Made by a program: the position numbers and the translations under genes
Shown: positions 1-8,484 of the stretch, piece by piece
Layout: each line of letters begins with the position of its first letter
Numbering within the stretch: position 1 is the first letter of the stretch
Assembly (NCBI GenBank): GCA_963597615.1
Contig: CAVBQS010000010.1
Coordinates: 62,001-126,000 of the forward strand
DNA length: 64,000 nt
Source: CAKRJP01 sp963597615
GTDB taxonomy: Bacteria > Bacillota > Clostridia > Lachnospirales > Lachnospiraceae
Reading direction: 5' to 3'
The notes under the pieces: model-generated
The model's database searches: none
What the model was told of the DNA's origin: nothing
Seen by the model: only the letters and a program-made list of their open reading frames with translations

Positions 1-1
1 G

Positions 2-1735
2 AAAGGTAAAACTTTAGGATACCTAGCCCAGCATCAGGCAATGAAAAGCGGCTCTACCATCTATGAGGAAGTTCGAAGTTCCAGACCGGATATTTTGCAA
101 ATGAATCAGCAGCTTCGAGACATCGAAGAAGAATTGAACATCCTATCTGGGGAGGCCTTAAATGCACGTTTAGACACCTACCACCGACTAACTGAAGAAT
201 TTGACCGGATGAATGGCTATGCTTACGAAAGCGAGGTTGTTGGAGTATTAAAAGGATTAGGTTTTTTAGAAGAAGAATTTTCAAAACCGGTAGACACCCT
301 ATCCGGAGGACAAAAAACCAGAGTTTCTCTTAGTAAACTTCTCTTGACCAAACCAGATATTTTACTTTTAGATGAGCCTACCAACCATTTGGATTTAAAT
401 TCCATTGACTGGTTAGAAACTTACCTAGTAAATTACCCTGGAGCTGTTTTAATTGTATCCCACGACCGTTATTTCCTAAATCGCGTAGTTACCAAAGTTT
501 TGGAGATTGAGCGTGGTCATCTTATGACCTTTCAGGGCAATTACAATGACTATGCCACAAAAAAGCAGCAGCTTCGTGACATTCAGTTAAAGGAATATTT
601 AAATCAGCAACAGGAAATCAAACACCAAGAGGCGGTTATCGAAAAATTAAAATCCTTTAACCGAGAAAAATCTATAAAGCGGGCAGAAAGTCGAGAGAAA
701 ATGTTGGATAAAATCCAAGTTCTTGATAAGCCTATGGAATTAAACACCGATATTCATCTAACCTTGGAGCCCTCCCATATAAGCGGGTCTGATGTTTTGA
801 CGGTAGATCATTTAAGTAAGAGTTTTCCAACTCAGGACTTATTTAAAGATATTTGTTTTGAGATTAAGCGAGGGGAACATGTTGCTATTATTGGAGATAA
901 CGGAACAGGAAAAACCACCCTGCTTAAGATTTTAAACCAGGTGATTAAAGCAGATAGCGGAGCCTTCACCTTAGGAACCAATGTAGAAATCGGATACTAT
1001 GATCAGGAGCATCACGTGCTTCACATGGACAAAACTATTTTCCAGGAGATTTCAGATGACTATCCGACCCTTACCAATACACAGATTCGTAATGTATTGG
1101 CCGCCTTTTTATTTACCGGTGATGACGTTTTTAAATCCATTGGAGACCTAAGCGGTGGAGAGCGTGGCCGTGTATCTCTAGCAAAATTAATGCTATCCAA
1201 TGCCAATTTCTTAATCTTGGATGAGCCTACCAACCACTTGGATATTACTTCCAAAGAGATTTTGGAAAAAGCTTTAAACAATTATACCGGAACGGTTTTA
1301 TATGTTTCCCATGACCGATATTTTATTAACCAAACCGCTACAAGAATTCTGGATTTAGTAAACCACACCTTTGTAAATTATATTGGAAATTATGATTATT
1401 ATCTAGAAAAGAAAGAAGCTCTTACTGCCATCTATGCCAATGATTCAGAAGCTGGAGCTGAAGGTACTGCTCCTGAAACAGAAAGCGAAGGAAAACTGAA
1501 TTGGCAGGAGCAAAAGGAAGCCCAGGCTAAAGAGCGCAAGCGTCAAAACGAATTAAAGAAAACCGAAGAAAGGATTTCTAAATTAGAAGAAAGAGATCAA
1601 GAAATCGATGAGCTCATGTTCCAAGAAGAAATCTTTACAAATTCTGTAAAGTGTCAGGAATTATCTACGGAAAAAGCCCAGATTCTTGAAGAATTGGAAG
1701 CCTTGTACGAAAGCTGGGAGACCTTAGCAGAATAA
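2..1735 (+). CDS. ABC-F family ATPase (5'-truncated)
   Basis: Soluble duplicated ABC ATPase of the ABC-F class, which act on ribosomes (translation factors or antibiotic protection) rather than as transporters. The frame is open from the window edge (GKTLGYLAQHQ precedes the first visible Met), so the N-terminal Walker A lies outside. Visible: first-domain signature LSGGQKTRVSL and Walker B LLLDEPTNHLD, a charged interdomain linker, second-domain Walker A GDNGTGKTT, signature LSGGERGRVSL, Walker B LILDEPTNHLD, then a Glu/Lys-rich C-terminal coiled coil. Both SGG and DEPTNHLD motifs are intact and there are no membrane segments. It ends at a strong shared hairpin. A C-terminal coiled coil suggests a YdiF/Uup-like housekeeping member, but resistance-type ABC-F cannot be excluded. 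Confidence 0.93.
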   Translation, partial: KGKTLGYLAQHQAMKSGSTIYEEVRSSRPDILQMNQQLRDIEEELNILSGEALNARLDTYHRLTEEFDRMNGYAYESEVVGVLKGLGFLEEEFSKPVDTLSGGQKTRVSLSKLLLTKPDILLLDEPTNHLDLNSIDWLETYLVNYPGAVLIVSHDRYFLNRVVTKVLEIERGHLMTFQGNYNDYATKKQQLRDIQLKEYLNQQQEIKHQEAVIEKLKSFNREKSIKRAESREKMLDKIQVLDKPMELNTDIHLTLEPSHISGSDVLTVDHLSKSFPTQDLFKDICFEIKRGEHVAIIGDNGTGKTTLLKILNQVIKADSGAFTLGTNVEIGYYDQEHHVLHMDKTIFQEISDDYPTLTNTQIRNVLAAFLFTGDDVFKSIGDLSGGERGRVSLAKLMLSNANFLILDEPTNHLDITSKEILEKALNNYTGTVLYVSHDRYFINQTATRILDLVNHTFVNYIGNYDYYLEKKEALTAIYANDSEAGAEGTAPETESEGKLNWQEQKEAQAKERKRQNELKKTEERISKLEERDQEIDELMFQEEIFTNSVKCQELSTEKAQILEELEALYESWETLAE

Positions 1736-1772
1736 AACAATCAAAGAAAGCAATCTTCCTTGTATCTAGTGC

Positions 1773-1814
1773 AAAAAGGTCTACCACATAAAATCTCTGT
1801 GATAGACCTTTTTC
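1773..1814. terminator. Bidirectional intrinsic terminator
   Basis: A 16-bp stem with one C/A mismatch (AAAAAGGTCTA arm and its complement), an 9-nt AT-rich loop and T-runs on both sides. It lies between the convergent ABC-F gene and the GltD-like gene and can serve both. Confidence 0.88.
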
Positions 1815-1826
1815 ATAAAATCAATT

Positions 1827-3065
1827 TTATTTATCTTCTTCCTTCAGTTTTTTCTCTTCCATATATTGAATCATGGCCTGGGCCGCTTTTTTCGCTCCGT
1901 CTACTGCATGGACTACCGTCTTTGCCCCGCTAACCACATCACCTGCTGCAAAGACACCATCTTTTGTAGTCATATAATTCTCATCTACAAGAAGAAGCCC
2001 CTTCTCAGAACCCTCTAATCCCAAGGTAGTTCGGATTAATTTCTTTCTTGGTCCCTGACTGATAGAAATAATGGTAGAATCAGCTTCCACCTGTACCAGG
2101 TCTTCCTCCTCTCCCACTACTTGACTATTCTCATCCAAAATCATCTTCTTAAAGACTGGTCCCTTTTCATTAATCTCCTGGATCCTATAGCCAAATTCAA
2201 ATTCTGCTCCGTCAAGCCTTGCATAGGATACTTCATGGGAGCTGGCTGCGATTTCTGAACCTCTAGCGTACAAGGTAACCTTTCTAGACCCATTTCTAAG
2301 GGCAGTTCTTGCCACGTCCATGGCAGCATTTCCCACGCCGATAATGGCCACCTTTTCCCCCAGGTGATAGGCCGAAGCATTTGCTAAATAATCGATTCCG
2401 AAAAAAACATTTCCAAAACATTCTCCAGGAACGCCTAGATTTCTTGCCTTCCACACGCCGGTTCCAATAAATACACTGTCATACCCGTCTCTTAGGAGGT
2501 CCTCGATTTTTAACACAGCACCAATGGTAGTGTTTGGGCGAATCTTAATGTCCAGCTCCTGCATGCGAATCTGATATCGATCCAGAATGGTTTTGGGCAG
2601 ACGAAATTCAGGGATTCCATACTGCATAACGCCACCAATTTTATCCTTCCATTCAAAGATGGTCACGTCATACCCCTCTTTTGCTAATTTAATAGCCACA
2701 GTCATTCCAGCTGGTCCCGCCCCGATAATGGCTACTTTCTGATTCTTTTTTTCTGCTTTCTCCAACTGCATCCGATCTAGGTACATATCAGATATGTAAT
2801 TTTCAATGCTGGAAAAATGTACCGGATTCCCCTTTCTTCCAAGTACACAGTGCCCCTCACACTGGTTCTCATGATTACAGACAATGGAACATACTGCCGA
2901 CATCGGATTATTTTCAAAAAGTTTCTCTCCAGCCTCCATGAGCCGATTCTCTTTAAACAACTGGATGATCTGAGGTACCGCCGTATGCACCGGACATCCC
3001 TGCTGACACATGGGTTTCTTACAGTTCAGGCAGCGATTTGCCTCGTCAATAATGTGTAATGCCAT
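1827..3065 (-). CDS. GltD/NfnB-like NAD(P)-dependent Fe-S flavoprotein
   Basis: Cytoplasmic oxidoreductase of the glutamate synthase small-subunit family. The N-terminal 100 residues carry two Cys clusters (CLNCKKPMCQQGC and CSIVCNHENQCEGHC) expected to bind two 4Fe-4S centres. An FAD-binding GAGPAG motif follows near residue 115 and a second Rossmann motif (GVGNAAMD) for NAD(P)H near 245. The C-terminal AAGDV segment is typical of the family. Length (412 aa) is slightly short of GltD. No glutamate synthase large subunit is adjacent, so the partner could be a distant gltA, or the protein may act alone or in an NfnAB-like complex. The SD GGGAGG lies 7 nt before ATG. The gene has no same-strand partner downstream. 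Confidence 0.88.
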   Translation of the reverse strand: MALHIIDEANRCLNCKKPMCQQGCPVHTAVPQIIQLFKENRLMEAGEKLFENNPMSAVCSIVCNHENQCEGHCVLGRKGNPVHFSSIENYISDMYLDRMQLEKAEKKNQKVAIIGAGPAGMTVAIKLAKEGYDVTIFEWKDKIGGVMQYGIPEFRLPKTILDRYQIRMQELDIKIRPNTTIGAVLKIEDLLRDGYDSVFIGTGVWKARNLGVPGECFGNVFFGIDYLANASAYHLGEKVAIIGVGNAAMDVARTALRNGSRKVTLYARGSEIAASSHEVSYARLDGAEFEFGYRIQEINEKGPVFKKMILDENSQVVGEEEDLVQVEADSTIISISQGPRKKLIRTTLGLEGSEKGLLLVDENYMTTKDGVFAAGDVVSGAKTVVHAVDGAKKAAQAMIQYMEEKKLKEEDK

Positions 3066-3135
3066 ATCAATTTCCTCCCATTTATAGCTTTTCTACTATA
3101 AATGATACAGCGACAGGATACACACAGCTAATTCC

Positions 3136-3141
3136 ATTATA
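3136..3141 (-). promoter_or_regulatory. Putative -10 box of the GltD-like gene
   Basis: A perfect TATAAT on the minus strand about 70 nt upstream of the start codon. The hexamer 17 nt further upstream (GAACAA) is a poor -35, so this is a tentative call. Confidence 0.35.
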
Positions 3142-3155
3142 GAATCTTCTCATTC

Positions 3156-3260
3156 CTATTGTTCATTTCGTAATAATGCTTTTGCTTTTTCCATTTCCCT
3201 GTCAGTCGCATCCAGCAAATTTTTCACTTCCTGCAGAGATACCCCTTTTTTTATAACAAA
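3156..3260 (-). pseudogene. In-frame coding remnant after the AAA-ATPase stop
   Basis: Directly after the TAA of the AAA-ATPase gene, the same frame stays open for about 34 codons to a TAG. It encodes a peptide with protein-like composition (GVSLQEVKNLLDATDREMEK in the middle). It has no ATG near its beginning and no SD. The pattern slightly resembles the GxSLxEIKxLL segment of MerR-type regulators, which is only a guess. It could be the tail of a decayed gene or chance. No function is proposed. Confidence 0.25.
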
Positions 3261-4880
3261 TTATAATTCCACAACTGTACAACTGTGTTCCTTACTTTTC
3301 CTCCAATAACCAATTCCAACAGCAAGGATTCTTCCTGTGTATCTTTTCTGTTCAGCAAGCTTCGGCACAAATTTAAGTGCATACTTTTTTTCTTTTATTT
3401 GCGCAATTGCTTCATCTGGACTATGATCTACCTTTAACTCGAGAATGATACAATCTGCGGTTGTATCATATGGATAAAAAATAAAATCTACATATCCTAT
3501 TCCTGCCTTATCTTCACGTTCTACGCAATAACTATCTCTTGCAGCAAAATATACAAGATTAACTATTGCTGATAACTCTGTTTCATGATTATAGGATAGA
3601 AGCGGAACTTCTGTGTTATGTGCAAATTCAAGAATTTTCTCCATTGTTGCTGTATCACCAGCTAATGTTGCCCTAAGCATTTTCTCTGACTCTTTTGCTA
3701 AGCGATATACATATCCCAATGATTCGGTTTTCACGAGAAGTTGATCAAACTTTCCCATAAGTTCCCTGTTCGGGATGCAAACCTTACCATTAAGATAGCT
3801 TAGAAATCCATATACCACCATTGCAGAATAGATTTCATCTCTTGTTGAGAGATTCATTGATGTTGCTGCGTACTCCTGTATTTTTGCATTAACAGACTCT
3901 CCAGATATCATCAAGGCCAAATCATCTCTAACATCAGAAATATTATTTCTAATATAGTAATAGATCTCATCATATGGCCCTGAACTTGTCCAGTAATTTG
4001 CCAGATTGTTAAACTGCAAGGCAAATACTACAGAACGGGGATTGTAAACTCTCTCTCCAGACTTTGTATAGTATCCATTATACCAATCACGGAGTCCACT
4101 TCGAGTTATGTTTTTTTTCTTGTGCTGGCTGTCACATTCCTCAGTGTAACGCTGGTATAAATTATCAACCTCATCCTCTGTAAATCCAAAGTATTCGCTA
4201 AACATAGGGGAATTTACCATTGTAAACTCTGCAAACATATTAAGTTCTGAACCACTAGAATATTTTGCAATGGGTAAAATTCCTGTCATGTATGAAAGTA
4301 CTACATAGGGTCGATCTTTTAGCAGATTGCTTAAAAAGGCTACATACTTTTCTTTGTCATTCTCTCTTATAAAGCCTCTGTGAAAGATAAAATCCCATTC
4401 ATCTAGAACAAATATAAATTTTTCATCATACTGGGCAAATATATTCTCTAGAATATCTCCCAGGGCATCTTCCTTATTAATTTTTACTTCTGGATATGCA
4501 ACCCTTAAATCTTCCAGCAATAATTCTTCAATCCTATCGATATATTGCTTATATGAATCACAGGTTTTTGGCATTTTACTAAAATCTATACGAATGACAT
4601 TATACTGATTTCTATATTTGTGATACCCATCAGCCTTTGAAATCTTAAGACCATCAAAAATTCCTCCAGATTCTTGTCCTTTTTGAAAAAATGCACTAAT
4701 CATATTTGCTGCAATTGTCTTACCAAATCTACGAGGTCTCGTAACACAGATATGGCGATTTCCAGCATTTACATACGGAAACAATTCCCTGAGCATGTCT
4801 GTTTTATCTACAAAATACATACTCTGTTTTTCACTCTTATACAATGCACATGGAGTTATACTATTCAGATATGCTCCCAT
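3261..4880 (-). CDS. AAA-ATPase-like / PD-(D/E)XK nuclease-like protein
   Basis: Matches the widespread but uncharacterised two-domain family with an N-terminal AAA-ATPase-like domain and a C-terminal PD-(D/E)XK-like domain, common in multiple copies in gut Clostridia and Bacteroidetes. A Walker A-like RPRRFGKT sits at residues 48-55 and a Walker B-like FIFVLDE at 155-161. The nuclease-like core has D465, then E481-x-K483 (LELKVD). Length 539 aa is normal. The start is an ATG with SD GAGGAGG 7 nt away. It is flanked by unrelated genes and has its own possible -10. Its biological role is unknown; proposals for this family include mobile-element or defence roles, unproven. No transposase or toxin is adjacent. 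Confidence 0.85.
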   Translation of the reverse strand: MGAYLNSITPCALYKSEKQSMYFVDKTDMLRELFPYVNAGNRHICVTRPRRFGKTIAANMISAFFQKGQESGGIFDGLKISKADGYHKYRNQYNVIRIDFSKMPKTCDSYKQYIDRIEELLLEDLRVAYPEVKINKEDALGDILENIFAQYDEKFIFVLDEWDFIFHRGFIRENDKEKYVAFLSNLLKDRPYVVLSYMTGILPIAKYSSGSELNMFAEFTMVNSPMFSEYFGFTEDEVDNLYQRYTEECDSQHKKKNITRSGLRDWYNGYYTKSGERVYNPRSVVFALQFNNLANYWTSSGPYDEIYYYIRNNISDVRDDLALMISGESVNAKIQEYAATSMNLSTRDEIYSAMVVYGFLSYLNGKVCIPNRELMGKFDQLLVKTESLGYVYRLAKESEKMLRATLAGDTATMEKILEFAHNTEVPLLSYNHETELSAIVNLVYFAARDSYCVEREDKAGIGYVDFIFYPYDTTADCIILELKVDHSPDEAIAQIKEKKYALKFVPKLAEQKRYTGRILAVGIGYWRKSKEHSCTVVEL

Positions 4881-4909
4881 TAGAATCCTCCTCTATAATT
4901 TACTTCATT

Positions 4910-4915
4910 ATTATA
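4910..4915 (-). promoter_or_regulatory. Putative -10 box of the AAA-ATPase gene
   Basis: A perfect TATAAT on the minus strand, about 30 nt upstream of the ATG, giving a very short leader. No good -35 is visible at 16-18 nt spacing. Confidence 0.4.
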
Positions 4916-4959
4916 CATTAATAGGACATGCTTTACGAGGTATTTTAGGAAATCAAATT

Positions 4960-5571
4960 CTAACTTTCTCTCTGGGGCTGTTCATCAAATCTGTGATCAC
5001 CAAAATAATATTCTGCATCGTGTTCATTGATTTCACGATAGACCTTACAAGGGGAACCAAAGGCTACCACATTTGCCGGAATATCTTTGGTTACTACAGA
5101 TCCTGCTCCAATCACTGAATTTTCACCAATTGTAACTCCTGGCAATACGATTACATTCCCTCCAATCCATACATTGTCGCCGATTGTAATGGGAAATGAA
5201 TACATGCCATCTGCCCGATGGTCTGGATGAATGGCATGTCCCGTTGTACTAAGAGTAACATTCGGTCCAATTAAAACATTTTTACCAATGGTAATTTTCC
5301 AGTCGTCAATGAGAGTAAAGTTCATATTGGCGTAGGTTCCGGAACCGATGGACACATATTGGCCAACGGAAACGGTGAGAGGGGAATTAAGCCATACCCC
5401 CTCTCCTACCTGACCAAATATCTCATGGACTACTTGCTCTCGCTCCTTCATAGCGTCTGTAGGCAGATCATTAAACTTCTTAACCAGTTCCTTACACCTG
5501 GCCTGTAGGGCCATATTTTCCTGGTCATCTTTCCAAATATAGCCCTGCTTCATACGTTCTTGTTCTGTCAT
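4960..5571 (-). CDS. Sugar O-acetyltransferase (LacA/Maa type)
   Basis: Cytoplasmic acetyl-CoA-dependent O-acetyltransferase of the maltose/galactoside acetyltransferase family. It has an N-terminal mac-type helical segment (MTEQERMKQGYIW), then left-handed beta-helix hexapeptide repeats (IGKNVLIGPNVTL, IGDNVWIGGNVIV, IGENSVIGAGSVV). The active-site His lies in TTGHAIHP. The frame also permits a TTG start five codons upstream, but the ATG used here has SD GGAGG 8 nt away and matches family N-termini, giving 203 aa. It follows the Nudix gene by 35 nt and may be cotranscribed with it. The physiological acceptor is unknown; such enzymes often detoxify non-metabolised sugars. Confidence 0.9.
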   Translation of the reverse strand: MTEQERMKQGYIWKDDQENMALQARCKELVKKFNDLPTDAMKEREQVVHEIFGQVGEGVWLNSPLTVSVGQYVSIGSGTYANMNFTLIDDWKITIGKNVLIGPNVTLSTTGHAIHPDHRADGMYSFPITIGDNVWIGGNVIVLPGVTIGENSVIGAGSVVTKDIPANVVAFGSPCKVYREINEHDAEYYFGDHRFDEQPQRES

Positions 5572-5606
5572 CCTTACTTCCTCCAATTATAGTTTAAATA
5601 AAAATC

Positions 5607-6146
5607 CTATCTCACATACTGGGATTCATAGGCAAGAATTGCAGCGATGGTTTTTGCATCTTCAATTTTTCCGCCAAAAATCATTTGTTTGAGTTCGTTT
5701 AAGGTATAGGCTTCTACTTCCACATATTCATTCTCATCTAAATGCTGTTTAGAAGGGATTAGGTCTTTAGCTAAGAATATTTCAATGCGCTCATCACAAA
5801 ATGCTACTGTGGTCCTGAGGGTTAATAAGCGTTCTAAATGTTCAGAACGGTATCCCGTCTCTTCTTCTAACTCTCTGGCTGCACACTGGATTCCAGGCTC
5901 TCCCGGTTGGTCTAATTTTCCTGCTGGAACCTCTAGAGTCTCTCTTTCAAGAGCGTTGCGATACTGTCTTACCATTAAAATTTTTCCATCTTCTCTTACA
6001 GGAATTACTGCTGCAGCTCCATCATGATGTATAAAATCCCAATCTTCAGAAGATCCATTGGCAAATTCCATATGGTCTTGATAGATCTTAAGGACGGTTC
6101 CTTCATACTTTAAGGTGCGACTTGTTCTTCTTACTTCATTACTCAT
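5607..6146 (-). CDS. Nudix hydrolase, ADP-ribose pyrophosphatase type
   Basis: Hydrolyses nucleoside-diphosphate-linked compounds, most likely ADP-ribose to AMP and ribose-5-phosphate. The Nudix box is clear around residues 76-100 with REL-EEETGY at its core; the spacing between the first Gly and Glu is one residue longer than the textbook GX5E. The upstream VPAGK and the WDF segment fit the YqkG/NudF-like group. Length 179 aa is typical. SD AAGGAG precedes the ATG by 9 nt. It lies just downstream of the rny terminator, so it should have its own promoter, which I could not place with certainty. Confidence 0.9.
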   Translation of the reverse strand: MSNEVRRTSRTLKYEGTVLKIYQDHMEFANGSSEDWDFIHHDGAAAVIPVREDGKILMVRQYRNALERETLEVPAGKLDQPGEPGIQCAARELEEETGYRSEHLERLLTLRTTVAFCDERIEIFLAKDLIPSKQHLDENEYVEVEAYTLNELKQMIFGGKIEDAKTIAAILAYESQYVR

Positions 6147-6203
6147 AATCTAAGTTCTCCTTTTCATAATAATCTTGTAAATCTTATAAAACCTATAAAA
6201 CTC

Positions 6204-6240
6204 AAAAAGACAGAACCGAAATCACCGGTTCTGTCTTATA
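6204..6240 (-). terminator. Intrinsic terminator after rny
   Basis: A 12-bp perfect stem (AGACAGAACCG arm) with a 7-nt loop, followed on the minus strand by TTTTTGAGTTTT. It ends the recA-recX-rny transcription unit. Confidence 0.9.
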
Positions 6241-6248
6241 TTTATCTT

Positions 6249-7802
6249 CTACTTGGCATAATCGGTAACTCGTGATTCTCGGATCACATTTACCTTAATC
6301 TGTCCAGGATATTCTAATTCAAACTCAATCTGTTTTGCAATATCTCTGGCCAGCAATACCATATCTGCATCAGATACTTGCTCTGGAACTACCATTACAC
6401 GAATCTCTCTACCTGCTTGAATTGCAAAAGACTTCTCCACACCCTTAAACTGGTTGGTGATATCTTCTAACTGTTTTAATCTGTTTGTATATGTCTCTAA
6501 GGTTTCTCTTCTTGCACCCGGTCTAGCTGCAGAAATGGTATCTGCCGCCTGAACTACACAGGCAATCAGAGTCTGTGGCTCTACATCTCCATGATGAGAT
6601 TCTACCGCGTTAATAACTGTTGCAGATTCCTTGTATTTTCTACACAAATCTACACCAATCTGAATATGTGAACCTTCTACATCATGATCGATAGATTTAC
6701 CAATATCGTGCAAGAGACCTGCACGCTTGGCCATACGAACATCTAAGCCAATCTCGCCAGCTAAAAGTCCTGACAAATGAGCCACCTCGATGGAATGCTT
6801 AAGGGCATTCTGGCCATAGCTTGTTCTAAACTTCATGCGTCCAAGAAGCTTAATGAGTTCCGGATGAATGCCGTGAACACCTACTTCTAAAGTAGCTGAT
6901 TCACCCTCTTCACGGATCATGGTCTCAACCTCTTTTTGAGCCTTCTCCACCATCTCCTCAATTCTTGCCGGATGGATACGTCCATCTACAATCAACTTCT
7001 CAAGAGCGATTCTTGCAATTTCCCTTCTGATCGGATCAAATCCAGACAAAACAACTGCTTCCGGCGTATCATCAATAATAAGTTCCACACCGGTGAGAGT
7101 CTCCAGAGTACGTATATTACGTCCCTCACGTCCAATGATTCTTCCTTTCATTTCGTCACTTGGCAGCTGGACTACAGAAATTGTAGTCTCTGCCACATGA
7201 TCTGCCGCACATCTTTGGATAGCTGTTACAACAAATTCCTTAGCCTTCTTATCGGCTTCTTCCTTTGCCTTAACTTCCATCTCCTTGATCATCTTAGCAG
7301 TGTCATGCTTCACATCTTCTTCAACAGTTTTTAATAAGTATTCTTTTGCTTGTTCGGAGGTAAGTCCTGAGATTCTTTCGAGTTCCTGCACACGCTGCTG
7401 ACTCAGCTCTTCCACTTTCGTTTCCCGCTGCTTCAGCTGTTCTTCTTTTGCTGCCAACCCTGTCTCACGACGTTCTAATGCATCGGACTTCTTCTCTAAG
7501 GCCTCTTCCTTGGAAAGGACACGCTTCTCATAACGCTGTAATTCATTTCTGCGATCCTTGGTCTCTTTTTCAAGTTCATTCTTATTCTTAATGGACTCTT
7601 CTTTGATCTCCAAGAGAGACTCCTTCTTCTTTGCCTCAGCTGTTTTCACCGCTTCATCAATAATTTCTCTAGCTTTTGTTTCTGCATTACCAATCTTTGA
7701 CTCAGCATCACTCTTTAACTTGCTAATAGTTAAGAAACGACTAATGATGGCGGCTGCGACGATCAACACAATTGCGACAACAATTATAATGATATTCGGC
7801 AC
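6249..7802 (-). CDS. rny: Ribonuclease Y
   Basis: Membrane-anchored endoribonuclease that initiates mRNA decay in Firmicutes. An N-terminal transmembrane helix (residues about 2-22) is followed by a long Lys/Glu-rich coiled coil (about 25-200). Next comes a KH domain with IIGREGRNI near 215, and an HD domain with HSIEVAHL and the metal-binding LLHDIGK near 360. Length 517 aa is full. The start is GTG with SD AAGGAGG, and the SD sits inside a small hairpin. It lies downstream of recX with a 52-nt gap and ends at its own terminator, so it is probably the last gene of a recA-recX-rny unit. Confidence 0.97.
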   Translation of the reverse strand: MPNIIIIVVAIVLIVAAAIISRFLTISKLKSDAESKIGNAETKAREIIDEAVKTAEAKKKESLLEIKEESIKNKNELEKETKDRRNELQRYEKRVLSKEEALEKKSDALERRETGLAAKEEQLKQRETKVEELSQQRVQELERISGLTSEQAKEYLLKTVEEDVKHDTAKMIKEMEVKAKEEADKKAKEFVVTAIQRCAADHVAETTISVVQLPSDEMKGRIIGREGRNIRTLETLTGVELIIDDTPEAVVLSGFDPIRREIARIALEKLIVDGRIHPARIEEMVEKAQKEVETMIREEGESATLEVGVHGIHPELIKLLGRMKFRTSYGQNALKHSIEVAHLSGLLAGEIGLDVRMAKRAGLLHDIGKSIDHDVEGSHIQIGVDLCRKYKESATVINAVESHHGDVEPQTLIACVVQAADTISAARPGARRETLETYTNRLKQLEDITNQFKGVEKSFAIQAGREIRVMVVPEQVSDADMVLLARDIAKQIEFELEYPGQIKVNVIRESRVTDYAK

Positions 7803-7815
7803 AGGAGCACCTCCT
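7803..7815 (-). promoter_or_regulatory. Hairpin over the rny ribosome-binding site
   Basis: On the minus strand AGGAG-GTG-CTCCT forms a perfect 5-bp stem with a 3-nt loop. It contains the Shine-Dalgarno sequence and ends just before the GTG start of rny. It could mask the SD; the stem is short, so the effect is uncertain. Confidence 0.45.
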
Positions 7816-7854
7816 TATTTAGTTTTCATTGTACACAAATACAACACCTAAATT

Positions 7855-8469
7855 CTATACTGATTTGTGAAATCTGTCAAGTAGTACATGCTTGATATCT
7901 CCGTAGGCGAAGCCCTTCCTGGCAAGGTACATTAAATGTTTTTGCAGGTATTTTTCATCCTCTGCGTCTGAATCAAAGCGACGTCTAAGCAAGGCTTTTT
8001 CTATGGCATCATATACGTCCTCTTCCCCATAACATTCTAAAAAAATCTCTGAAATGATTTCTGAAGAAACTCCTTTTTGCAACAGCAGGACTTGAATCTG
8101 TTTTTTACTTTTTGAAGCTTTTTTTGCTAAAATAAAATTCCTGGCATAATTTCTATCATCTATATAACCGAAGGACTTCACGTAGGCAAGAACTTCCTCC
8201 ACAATCCCTTTGGGATAGCCCCCCTTGTCTAACTTATCTCGCAGCTGATACTCCGTTCTTCCCATGTCATTTAATAAATGCAAAGCCCGAAGCTTTCCTC
8301 TCTTTACTACTAACTTGTAAAGAGCCTCGTAGACCTCCTCTGTTATGGGGGCCTCTTCCTTTAAATGATAACGGGAGAGCTCGCCCTTGTATAATACAAA
8401 AGCGAACTCTCCATCAATAAATACCTTATATCTTGTCTTTGTTAATTCTTCAATCTTGCTAACAACCAT
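7855..8469 (-). CDS. recX: RecX regulatory protein
   Basis: Modulator of RecA filaments, made of three-helix repeats. Family features include GRTEYQLRDKLDKGGYP followed by the hallmark FGYIDDRNYARNFI segment, and a second repeat with K-x-x-QI-LLQKGV. Length 204 aa is typical. It begins 15 nt after the end of recA, the usual arrangement, so both would be induced together through the LexA-controlled promoter. The SD AAAGGA is about 11 nt from the ATG, which is longer than optimal and may keep its translation below that of recA. Confidence 0.95.
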   Translation of the reverse strand: MVVSKIEELTKTRYKVFIDGEFAFVLYKGELSRYHLKEEAPITEEVYEALYKLVVKRGKLRALHLLNDMGRTEYQLRDKLDKGGYPKGIVEEVLAYVKSFGYIDDRNYARNFILAKKASKSKKQIQVLLLQKGVSSEIISEIFLECYGEEDVYDAIEKALLRRRFDSDAEDEKYLQKHLMYLARKGFAYGDIKHVLLDRFHKSV

Positions 8470-8484
8470 TATAGTTATATTCCT

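Noticed and set aside
6936..7334. Plus-strand frame (132 codons) inside rny
   Set aside because: Entirely within the strongly conserved RNase Y coding sequence on the other strand; no SD or family features.
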